9,396 bases of DNA from CAKOSP01 sp964370755 (GTDB taxonomy: Bacteria; Bacillota_I; Bacilli_A; RF39; UBA660): assembly GCA_964370755.1 (NCBI GenBank), contig CAYJKL010000031.1:1-9396 (forward strand), written 5' to 3'. The position numbers were made by a program, and so were the translations under genes. Under the pieces are notes generated by a model, which was given only the letters and a program-made list of their open reading frames with translations, did no database searches and was not told the DNA's origin. Shown piece after piece: positions 1 to 6,039 of the stretch; within the stretch, counting starts at the first letter, position 1; each line of letters begins with the position of its first letter.

Positions 1-15
1 AGGAGATGATAAAAA

Positions 16-1029
16 ATGAATGTTATAATTTCGAACAAGTATCAAGCACTGCTTGCAACGCTTGATACAGACATCATAAAAAATATAAATGGAGTATTTG
101 GAGTAGATGAAATAGTAGCGCAGTTTTCAAACTTTTTCTTTAATAAAATGATACTTGACGTAACTGCTATAAAAGATTATGAGAATATAAGAAATATTCA
201 AGAATTATCTCTTAATATTGATATGTCTAAAGTAATATTATTATTAGATGACTCAGTAGCTGTTAATTCACAAAGTTATATTTCTCAACTAGTATCAATG
301 GGTATTTATAATTTTACAAAAACAGTAGATTCGGTAAAATTTTTAATTGAAAATCCAAATACTTATAAGGATGTAGCAAACTTTCAAAGTTTAACTCCAG
401 AAAAAGTTGATAATGCCCCTAAATTTAATCCATTTAATAGTAAGTCAGCTGAACCAAAGACAGAAGTTCCAAATTATGTAGGACAACGAATAGTAGGTGT
501 TAAAAATATAACGGAGCATGCTGGAGCTACTACTCTTGTATATTTAATGAAAAAACATTTAGAAAAAGCTTACAATGTTAAAACTGTTGAAATAAATAGT
601 AATGACTTTCAATATTTTAATGACAGAACATTAGAAAGTATATCTTCAGATAAACTGGATTCATTTGTAGTAACACATTCAGATGCAGAAATCATATTAG
701 TAGATTTAAACGGTTTTGAAACACAAAAGTGTACTGATGTAATTAACTTAATTGAACCAGGATTAATTAAACTTAATAAGTTAATAAGACAAGATAATAA
801 AATATTCGATAAGCTTAAAGATGAAAAAATAATTCTTAACAAAAGCATCTTAAATGGAAAAGATGTTAATGATTTTGAAAAAGAAAGTGGAAGTAAAATA
901 TTTTACAATATACCATCTATTGACGACAAACTTGAAAAAGATGCTGTAATAATATCATTGTTAATAAGTTTAGGGTTTACACGTCTTAACGAAAATAATG
1001 ATAAAAACGGGATATTTGGTATATTCTAG
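16..1029 (+). CDS. CpaE/TadZ-like ParA-superfamily protein with degenerate P-loop
   Basis: A 337-aa soluble protein. Residues 1-115 look like an atypical receiver-type alpha/beta domain, with a hydrophobic strand ending in an acidic pair (VILLLDD, 73-79) and a later GIYNFTKT strand. A linker rich in Pro, Asn and Lys (about 125-157) leads to a P-loop-NTPase-like domain: strand IVGVKN, then TEHAGATTL (166-174) where MinD/ParA proteins carry KGGxGKTT, then EIILVDLNGF (225-234) at the Walker B place. Both Walker lysines are absent, so ATP hydrolysis is doubtful. Receiver plus MinD-like architecture is typical of TadZ/CpaE proteins, which position Tad pilus machinery at the membrane; that role is inferred here. 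The start follows an AGGAG site at bases 1-5, so the gene is complete, and it probably belongs to an operon beginning upstream of the window. The stop TAG directly abuts the -35 box of the next gene. Family call moderately sure, function uncertain. Confidence 0.6.
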   Translation: MNVIISNKYQALLATLDTDIIKNINGVFGVDEIVAQFSNFFFNKMILDVTAIKDYENIRNIQELSLNIDMSKVILLLDDSVAVNSQSYISQLVSMGIYNFTKTVDSVKFLIENPNTYKDVANFQSLTPEKVDNAPKFNPFNSKSAEPKTEVPNYVGQRIVGVKNITEHAGATTLVYLMKKHLEKAYNVKTVEINSNDFQYFNDRTLESISSDKLDSFVVTHSDAEIILVDLNGFETQKCTDVINLIEPGLIKLNKLIRQDNKIFDKLKDEKIILNKSILNGKDVNDFEKESGSKIFYNIPSIDDKLEKDAVIISLLISLGFTRLNENNDKNGIFGIF

Positions 1030-1058
1030 TTGACTTAAGCGTATAAATTAGATAAAAT
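1030..1058 (+). promoter_or_regulatory. Sigma-A-type promoter of the pilin-like gene
   Basis: A TTGACT -35 box (1030-1035) lies 17 bases before a TAAAAT -10 box (1053-1058); each matches the consensus at five of six positions. The -35 begins at the base after the preceding stop codon. A transcript starting near 1065 would have a leader of about 20 bases containing only the ribosome site. With the terminator at 1472-1496 this makes a short single-gene unit. Confidence 0.6.
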
Positions 1059-1070
1059 ATATATATGAAG

Positions 1071-1075
1071 AGGAG
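1071..1075 (+). promoter_or_regulatory. Ribosome binding site selecting a TTG start
   Basis: AGGAG stands eight bases before the TTG at 1084. An ATG at 1065 lies upstream of this site and in another reading frame, so it is not the start. The site therefore decides for the TTG codon. Confidence 0.7.
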
Positions 1076-1083
1076 TGATTTAA

Positions 1084-1473
1084 TTGAATTTTTGTACAGA
1101 CACAGCACCAATATGGCAGTTTGTAGGACAAATACTATTTGTACTTAAAATTGTTATACCAGCGCTAATAATATTATTAGGGGCTATCGATTTAGGTAAA
1201 GCTGTAATTTCTAGTAAAGAAGACGAAATAAAGAAAGCAACTGGATCTCTAATGAGAAGATTCATTGCTGGTGTAATAGTATTCTTTATTCCAACAATAG
1301 TAGGAGCAATATTTGGTTTATTTTCTGGTTTTAGCGGAGAAGTTGCAAACGAATATGAAGCTTGTGAAGCTTGTTTAGTTAGTCCATATGATAGCACATG
1401 TGATACTTATGTAGATGAAAGTAACTTTGCGGATACAGAAACAGATACTGACACAGAAACTGAAGAAGAATAA
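1084..1473 (+). CDS. Small two-helix membrane protein, pilin-like (VirB2/TrbC-like layout)
   Basis: A 129-aa protein starting at TTG. There are two hydrophobic helices, about residues 14-39 and 59-81, separated by a short charged loop (SSKEDEIKKATGSLMRR) expected to face the cytoplasm. After the second helix come a Gly-rich turn, a CxxC pair (C94, C97), C106, and an acidic Thr/Asp/Glu tail (from about 117). There is no long cleavable signal peptide. Two helices joined by a short basic loop is the layout of VirB2/TrbC-type pilins and of small pilin-like proteins of uncultured Bacillota; the assignment rests on layout, not on a decisive motif. It has its own promoter and terminator, as would suit an abundant structural subunit, and follows a CpaE/TadZ-like gene. 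Alternatively it is a small holin-like or unclassified membrane protein. Confidence 0.5.
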   Translation: MNFCTDTAPIWQFVGQILFVLKIVIPALIILLGAIDLGKAVISSKEDEIKKATGSLMRRFIAGVIVFFIPTIVGAIFGLFSGFSGEVANEYEACEACLVSPYDSTCDTYVDESNFADTETDTDTETEEE

Positions 1474-1496
1474 CATCTGAAAAGATGTTTTTTTTT
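1472..1496 (+). terminator. Intrinsic terminator of the pilin-like gene
   Basis: A perfect seven-base stem, AACATCT and AGATGTT, closes a GAAA tetraloop and runs into an unbroken T tract to 1496. Two bases of the TAA stop codon form the foot of the stem. Confidence 0.85.
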
Positions 1497-1519
1497 GTCT
1501 AAATTAATGTTATATAAGC

Positions 1520-1548
1520 AAAAAAAAATATTAGATTTCTCTAATATT
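1520..1548 (-). terminator. Intrinsic terminator of the Asp/Asn-rich surface protein gene
   Basis: Read on the minus strand, AATATTAGA (1548-1540) pairs perfectly with TCTAATATT (1535-1527) around a GAAA tetraloop, followed by a T run (A run at 1520-1526 on the plus strand). Part of the TAA stop codon at 1547-1549 is inside the stem. Confidence 0.8.
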
Positions 1549-3055
1549 ATTTTTCGATTTCTCTAGTTTCACCAGTCCATGTATAACCAGAAACATTTTT
1601 ACTAGTAGACCATATAGTTTCAGTTACTTCTGTAAACGATTCAGTAACAATATAGTCATTATTTAAATAATCTCTTTCTTCTGATGCTAAATCATCTTTA
1701 CAATCATTTGAATCAGGATAGTTTATATCAAACTCAACTGGAGCAAAATATACATACATATTATGTTTTTCAAAATAGTAAGGAGTAACTCCATAATCAT
1801 TTCTATAAGTAACATTAATATCAACATAGTATTTTCCACGAGATGCATATACTTCACTTACATCAAAAGTAAAGTTATCTTCTTTTAATGACGAACTTCT
1901 CATTGCAGAACCAGAAGATAATGGAACATTATAATCATATTCAGGATCAACCATTTCAATTCTTTCATCACGTTCTTCAATATACTTAGTATAATCAGAA
2001 GTAGATGTACCGAAATACTCAATATCATCAACGAATGTTAAATCTTTATATTTTGAATTATAATCTAAAATTTCTAAAGTATAATCATAAGTAAATCCTG
2101 TTTTAGTATAATTATCAACCCATGTTGTAGATCTATAAGTATCAGTTTCAAGTTTACAATATGTATTCATATCTTCTTCTTTTTCAAGTAGATACTCAGT
2201 TACAACTTCAGGATCCTTGTCATCATCGTTGTCATTATCATTATCATTGTCATTGTCGTTATCATTGTTGTTGTCGTTGTCGTTATCATTGTTGTTGTCG
2301 TTGTCGTTGTCGTTATCATTGTTGTTATCATTATCATTGTTGTTATCATTATCATTGTTGTTGTCGTTATCACAAGAACTACATGGGAATATAAAAGTAA
2401 ATTCATATTCTTTATTAATTATAGTTGTGTTAGTAGTAGTGCTATTAGTAGAACTATTGTTACTAGAAGTATTACTACTTGAACCATTATTAGATGAATT
2501 AGAATCTTTATCTCCTACATTACTATCTGAATCACTAGAATTGTTATTGCTACTAGAATTATTATTAGAACTATTATTATTAGAACTATTATCTGTAACA
2601 GTACAATTAACCTCACATGGAGCATCTGCTTCTATAGCAGTAACTATATAATCTGATTCATCACCACAATCTAGTTGAACTTTAAGTGCATAGTTTAAAT
2701 CACCAGTTTTAGTAACTTTAATATAACTATTTGTAGCACTACAAGTTTTACCATTTTCAGTAAAATCAATTAATAGTTTTTGGTCTAGCATTTGTTGAAG
2801 TGATACTTCATCAGTGTCACCAACATTACTTGGTAAATTAGATGTAGTATAATACTCAAATGCAGCATCTTTCATTGCAGTAACGTTATCACGGTATAGT
2901 TCGTTAAAACCATTAGTTCCTCCGTCTGCTGTAGCTTTAGTAGTAGAGTTTATAATCATTATTATTATAATTACAATAACAGCTGCTATAGCTACTTTAA
3001 TAATTGTTGATAACCAGTTTACTTGGTTAACAGTTTTCGGACTTTCCTCGTACAT
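1547..3055 (-). CDS. Membrane-anchored surface protein with Ser/Asn stalk and Asp/Asn repeat tract
   Basis: A 502-aa protein starting at the ATG at 3055 after AAGGGGG. Residues 18-35 form one hydrophobic helix with a short cytoplasmic N-terminus, so the rest should be outside. Residues 36-155 form a first domain: a helix (FNELYRDNVTAMKDAAFEYY) then beta-rich sequence with four cysteines (105, 130, 147, 151), an order reminiscent of pseudopilins but without a prepilin peptidase site. A Ser/Asn/Thr-rich stalk (about 156-212) follows, then a CSSC motif (225-228), an uninterrupted Asp/Asn tract (229-279), and an acidic Tyr/Thr-rich C-terminal domain (281-502) that I do not recognise. There is no LPxTG sorting signal. 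It is transcribed toward the pilin-like gene from its own promoter. An adhesin, pilus-associated or calcium-binding surface role is possible but inferred only from architecture. Confidence 0.65.
   Translation of the reverse strand: MYEESPKTVNQVNWLSTIIKVAIAAVIVIIIIMIINSTTKATADGGTNGFNELYRDNVTAMKDAAFEYYTTSNLPSNVGDTDEVSLQQMLDQKLLIDFTENGKTCSATNSYIKVTKTGDLNYALKVQLDCGDESDYIVTAIEADAPCEVNCTVTDNSSNNNSSNNNSSSNNNSSDSDSNVGDKDSNSSNNGSSSNTSSNNSSTNSTTTNTTIINKEYEFTFIFPCSSCDNDNNNDNDNNNDNDNNNDNDNDNDNNNDNDNDNNNDNDNDNDNDNDNDDDKDPEVVTEYLLEKEEDMNTYCKLETDTYRSTTWVDNYTKTGFTYDYTLEILDYNSKYKDLTFVDDIEYFGTSTSDYTKYIEERDERIEMVDPEYDYNVPLSSGSAMRSSSLKEDNFTFDVSEVYASRGKYYVDINVTYRNDYGVTPYYFEKHNMYVYFAPVEFDINYPDSNDCKDDLASEERDYLNNDYIVTESFTEVTETIWSTSKNVSGYTWTGETREIEK
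2219..2371 (-). repeat. In-frame tandem repeat tract encoding poly(Asp/Asn)
   Basis: The 51 codons here encode only Asp and Asn. Within them a 24-base unit occurs twice in perfect tandem (2257-2280, 2281-2304), followed by a six-base step and a partial copy, and an 18-base unit occurs twice in perfect tandem (2321-2338, 2339-2356). All units are multiples of three, so copy-number change by slippage would lengthen or shorten the linker without a frameshift. The other frames stay open through the tract and give spurious Leu/Ser, Thr/Met and His/Cys reading frames. Confidence 0.9.
2450..2590 (-). repeat. Low-complexity Ser/Asn-rich stalk region
   Basis: This stretch encodes runs of Ser, Asn and Thr (blocks such as SSNNN) joining the first extracellular domain to the CSSC and Asp/Asn region. 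It uses mixed Ser and Asn codons and is less regular in DNA than the Asp/Asn tract, so it is compositional rather than a clean tandem repeat. Confidence 0.7.
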
Positions 3056-3063
3056 ATTTAATA

Positions 3064-3070
3064 CCCCCTT
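3064..3070 (-). promoter_or_regulatory. Ribosome binding site choosing the start at 3055
   Basis: On the minus strand AAGGGGG lies eight bases before the ATG at 3055. The frame is open 21 codons further, to an ATG at 3118, but that longer start lies upstream of the mapped -10 box and would put non-membrane residues before the anchor helix. The internal start is preferred. Confidence 0.8.
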
Positions 3071-3106
3071 CAAAGTAAATTTACGTATGTCAACGCATCC
3101 AACTAA

Positions 3107-3135
3107 ATTATAGCACAACTTGACACTATTTGCAA
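3107..3135 (-). promoter_or_regulatory. Extended -10 promoter of the surface protein gene
   Basis: On the minus strand a consensus TATAAT (3112-3107) is preceded by TGC, giving an extended -10, and by a TTGCAA -35 (3135-3130) at 17-base spacing. Transcription would begin near 3100, leaving a leader of about 45 bases. Confidence 0.65.
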
Positions 3136-3165
3136 CACTTTTTTGTACATTATATGTTACAAATG

Positions 3166-3189
3166 TGTTTTAAAGAATAATTTAAAACA
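3166..3189 (+). repeat. Perfect 9-base inverted repeat in divergent intergenic region
   Basis: TGTTTTAAA and TTTAAAACA... reduce to nine-base complementary arms (3166-3174 and 3181-3189) around the six bases GAATAA. It lies between the divergent surface-protein and cysE genes, just upstream of the minus-strand promoter, and has no T tract typical of a terminator. It might be an operator; in such AT-rich DNA it may also be chance. Confidence 0.4.
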
Positions 3190-3236
3190 AAATAAGCAGT
3201 TTTTAATTAACTATATGCAAATATATTATTAAATAG

Positions 3237-3256
3237 TATATGAATAAAATCATATA
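3237..3256 (+). repeat. 7-base inverted repeat upstream of cysE
   Basis: TATATGA (3237-3243) and TCATATA (3250-3256) are perfect complements around ATAAAA, 35 bases before the cysE start. This is where a cysE promoter would be expected, but I could not identify a convincing -35/-10 pair. It could be an operator for cysE, or chance. Confidence 0.3.
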
Positions 3257-3290
3257 TAAAGATAAGACATAAACTATAAAAGGTGATAGT

Positions 3291-3869
3291 ATGTTTATTA
3301 AATATTTATATGAAAGTGCTAAAAACATAAAGGAAAAAGACCCTGCATGCAGGAGTATATTATATGTAATATTATTATATCCAGGATTTCATGCTTTAAT
3401 ATTTCACAAATTAAATCGTTTTCTATATAATATAAAATTATATTTTTTAGCAAGATTATTTTCGCAACTAGCTAGATTTTTAACAGGTATTGAAATACAT
3501 CCAGCGGCAAAAATTGGTAAAAGACTGTTTATAGACCACGGCATGGGCATTGTTATCGGAGAAACGGCAGTTATAGGTGATGACTGTACAATATATCACG
3601 GTGTTACACTAGGGGGAACTGGAAAAGATACGGGAAAAAGACACCCAACAATAAAAAATTATGTTATAATAGGAGCAGGAGCTAAAGTTTTAGGACCAAT
3701 AACTATAGAAAGTAACGTTAAAATAGGAGCAAATGCTATAGTGCTTACCGACATTCCTAAAAATAGTACAGTAATAAATTGTAATAAAATTTTAGCAAGA
3801 GAGGAAAAAGATGAGTTTAATAGTAAAAAACGTAAGCAAAACATACGGAGAAAAAAAAGTAGTAGATAA
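3291..3869 (+). CDS. cysE: Serine O-acetyltransferase
   Basis: A 192-aa cytoplasmic enzyme that transfers acetyl from acetyl-CoA to L-serine, giving O-acetylserine for cysteine synthesis. The start ATG follows AAGGTGAT. Residues 1-65 are the short helical N-domain, with KDPA at 16-19 carrying a conserved Asp. Residues 67-155 are the left-handed beta-helix of hexapeptide repeats, with the catalytic pair D82-H83 in IDHGMG, GIVIGETAVIG, the VTLGGTGK loop (105-112), and H118 in KRHPTI, matching His193 of the E. coli enzyme. It is shorter at the N-terminus than E. coli CysE, as in many Bacillota. The C-terminus is odd: after KNSTV the usual G-x-PA-like motif is replaced by INCNKILARE and a Lys/Arg-rich tail read through the start of the next gene, a 59-nt overlap. 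First gene of a probable three-gene unit. No T-box or other known leader was seen upstream. Confidence 0.9.
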   Translation: MFIKYLYESAKNIKEKDPACRSILYVILLYPGFHALIFHKLNRFLYNIKLYFLARLFSQLARFLTGIEIHPAAKIGKRLFIDHGMGIVIGETAVIGDDCTIYHGVTLGGTGKDTGKRHPTIKNYVIIGAGAKVLGPITIESNVKIGANAIVLTDIPKNSTVINCNKILAREEKDEFNSKKRKQNIRRKKSSR

Positions 3870-4713
3870 CATAGATTTTTCTTTAGCAAAGCCAGGCGTA
3901 TTTGGTCTTCTTGGTACAAATGGTGCAGGAAAAACAACTACAATAAGAATGATTCTAGGAATTTTAAAAAAAGATTGTGGAGACATAACTTGGAATAATA
4001 AAGAAGTTAATAGAAAAAACATAAATTTTGGATACTTACCAGAAGAAAGAGGACTATATCCAAAAACTAAAATATATAACCAAGTATTATATTTTGCTAA
4101 ATTAAAAGGAATGAGCAAAGAAAAAGCAGATGAAAGCATAAACTATTGGTTTAAAAGATTAGAAGTTGAAGAATACAGAAATATGTCAGCCGAAAAACTA
4201 TCAAAAGGTAACCAGCAAAAAATACAGTTTATTATGGCCCTTTTACATGACCCAGAACTTATTATATTAGATGAACCATTTTCAGGGTTAGATCCAGTAA
4301 ATACAGAACTTTTAAAAGACGTAATGCTAGAACTTGTATCAAAGAAAAAATATATAATAATGTCTAGTCATCAAATGTCATCAATTGAAGAATTTTGTGA
4401 TTATATAATAATACTTAATAAAGGAAAAACTATTTTAAAAGGTGATTTAAGCGATATAAAAGATAGTTATCCATCAAATCAATTATTAATAAATACAAAA
4501 GATAATTTAAAAGAAATCTTAGTAGGTATGTCACTAAAATATGATTTAAAAAAGAAATCAGAATACTATATAAAAATAAATAGTGAAGAAGAATGTGAAA
4601 AAATATTAAAAGAACTAATAAAAAACAAAGTAAAGTTCACAAAATTTGAACTAATAAAACCAAATTTACATGAAATATTTATCGAAAAAGTAAAAGAAAA
4701 GGAAACAAAATAG
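3811..4713 (+). CDS. ABC transporter ATP-binding protein, NatA/YhaQ type
   Basis: A 300-aa ATPase that would power the membrane partner encoded next. Visible are Walker A GTNGAGKTT (35-43), GYLPEERGLYP in the Q-loop region (74-84) typical of the YhaQ/NatA branch, the LSKGNQQK signature (130-137), Walker B LIILDEP (150-156) with D161 beyond it, and the switch His in SSH (187). Residues after about 215 form the accessory C-terminal domain common in this branch. All catalytic motifs are intact. The start has AGGA five bases upstream and lies inside the end of cysE, so translation is probably coupled. In Bacillus subtilis NatAB exports sodium and YhaQP is a relative; the substrate here cannot be read from sequence. 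A one-base gap separates it from the permease gene. Confidence 0.88.
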   Translation: MSLIVKNVSKTYGEKKVVDNIDFSLAKPGVFGLLGTNGAGKTTTIRMILGILKKDCGDITWNNKEVNRKNINFGYLPEERGLYPKTKIYNQVLYFAKLKGMSKEKADESINYWFKRLEVEEYRNMSAEKLSKGNQQKIQFIMALLHDPELIILDEPFSGLDPVNTELLKDVMLELVSKKKYIIMSSHQMSSIEEFCDYIIILNKGKTILKGDLSDIKDSYPSNQLLINTKDNLKEILVGMSLKYDLKKKSEYYIKINSEEECEKILKELIKNKVKFTKFELIKPNLHEIFIEKVKEKETK

Positions 4714-4714
4714 T

Positions 4715-5971
4715 ATGAAAGATATTAAAGAAATAATTAAATTTACAATAAATGAAATAATACACAAAAAAATATTCATAGTAACAAACATAATAATATT
4801 AGTTCTTATTTTACTACTTGTTAATGCGCCTAATTTACTTAAAACTTTTAATGTAGATTTATCATCTCTTTACACAGAAAAAGTACTTATTATAGATGAA
4901 AACAACATAATGGAAAACAGTGTAGAATCATTAAATAGTGAAGATTCTTACATCACATATGAAGTTATTAATGAAGCATATAGTGAAGATACTTTAAAAA
5001 CTGAGTTAGAAGAAGGAAAATATAATTATGCTTTAGAACTAAATAAAGAAAATAGTAATGTAAATATTAAATATATAGATGATACAAGTTTAGCAACAAA
5101 TAGTAAAGATTTTAATATAAGTTTAATAGAAAGTTTATATACAGACTTACAAATTAGTAAACTCGATTTAACAGAAGATGAAAAAATAAATATAAATCCA
5201 GTATTTATATATGATGAACTAAATTTAAGTGAAACTGAAGGAGAAGAAACAAGTAGTGGATCAGCAGTATCTATAGGAATGCTTCTATCATTTGTTTTAT
5301 TCTTTACAGTATACTTATTTGCTTTCCAAGTATCATCTGCAGTAACAACAGAAAAAACATCAAAAATAGTAGAAACTCTACTTACATCAACAAGTAGTAA
5401 AAATATTATTTTAGGAAAAACAATAGGTGTTGGAATACTTGGTTTAACACAAATTTTAGTAATACTAATATTTACTTATATTAGTGCAACATTATTTTTA
5501 CCAGCAGATATAATAAATGGAATTATTAATTTATCTGATCTTACATTTACAGTTGTATTTATTGGTATATTATATTTTGTATTAGGATATCTATTATTCT
5601 CATTCTTATTTGCACTAGCAGGAGCAACTGTAAACAGACTTGAAGATGTACAGCTTGCAAATACTCCAATAAGTTTAATATCAATATTAGGTTTTTATCT
5701 AGGATATTTTTCAGGACTTACACCAACTAGTTCAATTAATATGATTGCATCATACATTCCAATTTCATCTCCATTTTCAATGCCAGCAAGGTATTTACTT
5801 GGACTTGCAAGCGAAACAGAACTACTTATTTCAATTATAATATTAGTAGTAACAATTATTATAATAGCAAACATATCAATAAGAATTTATTCAAGTGCAA
5901 TACTTAATACAGGAAGCAAAATGAACATAAAAAGCTTAATTAAAATGTATAAAGATAAAAGTGAACTGTAA
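4715..5971 (+). CDS. ABC-2 type transporter permease, NatB/YhaP type
   Basis: A 418-aa integral membrane protein, partner of the preceding ATPase. Hydrophobic segments lie near residues 19-37, 185-205, 234-256, 277-302, 318-336 and 369-390, with a large hydrophilic domain (about 40-182) between the first two, expected outside the cell. This one-plus-five arrangement with a big first loop is that of NatB/ABC-2 permeases. The amphipathic stretch EKTSKIVETLLTS (213-225) after helix 2 matches the coupling region conserved in NatB relatives. Ribosome site AAAAGGAA lies inside the end of the ATPase gene, with a one-base gap between genes. The likely role is export of an ion, peptide or other toxic compound; the substrate is unknown. 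An intrinsic terminator overlaps its last codons. Confidence 0.85.
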   Translation: MKDIKEIIKFTINEIIHKKIFIVTNIIILVLILLLVNAPNLLKTFNVDLSSLYTEKVLIIDENNIMENSVESLNSEDSYITYEVINEAYSEDTLKTELEEGKYNYALELNKENSNVNIKYIDDTSLATNSKDFNISLIESLYTDLQISKLDLTEDEKININPVFIYDELNLSETEGEETSSGSAVSIGMLLSFVLFFTVYLFAFQVSSAVTTEKTSKIVETLLTSTSSKNIILGKTIGVGILGLTQILVILIFTYISATLFLPADIINGIINLSDLTFTVVFIGILYFVLGYLLFSFLFALAGATVNRLEDVQLANTPISLISILGFYLGYFSGLTPTSSINMIASYIPISSPFSMPARYLLGLASETELLISIIILVVTIIIIANISIRIYSSAILNTGSKMNIKSLIKMYKDKSEL

Positions 5972-5986
5972 AGTTTGCTTTTTTTT
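5957..5986 (+). terminator. Intrinsic terminator after the ABC permease gene
   Basis: GTGAAC (5961-5966) pairs with GTTTGC (5973-5978), with two G-T wobbles, around TGTAAA; flanking A and T runs can extend the stem. Eight T follow. The stop codon lies in the loop. The stem is weaker than in the other terminators of the window. Confidence 0.55.
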
Positions 5987-5987
5987 C

Positions 5988-6016
5988 TTTAAATTTATTC
6001 TTTAATATGCTAAAAT
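5988..6016 (+). promoter_or_regulatory. Promoter of the signal-anchored two-repeat protein gene
   Basis: TTTAAA (5988-5993) and TAAAAT (6011-6016) are 17 bases apart, and TGC before the -10 gives an extended -10. It lies directly after the ABC terminator and before a ribosome site GGTAGGA (6026-6032). Confidence 0.5.
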
Positions 6017-6039
6017 TATTATAAAGGTAGGAAGTAAAC

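Noticed and set aside
2219..2371. CRISPR-like or other non-coding repeat array
   Set aside because: Repeats are contiguous, multiples of three and lie in a long frame; there are no unique spacers.
2217..2651. Plus-strand reading frame with long Leu/Ser repeats
   Set aside because: It is the mirror of the Asp/Asn and Ser/Asn tracts on the minus strand; low-complexity repeats keep all frames open, and it has no ribosome site.
3056..3118. Longer N-terminus for the surface protein starting at 3118
   Set aside because: The upstream ATG precedes the -10 box at 3112-3107, so it would not be on the transcript, and the ribosome site favours 3055.
3120..3125. Plus-strand TTGACA as a -35 box for cysE
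   Set aside because: No acceptable -10 lies at 16-18 bases, and it is about 170 bases before the gene; it overlaps the minus-strand promoter spacer.
3156..3290. T-box or S-box type riboswitch upstream of cysE
   Set aside because: No T-box sequence, no conserved riboswitch core and no terminator hairpin are visible in the leader.
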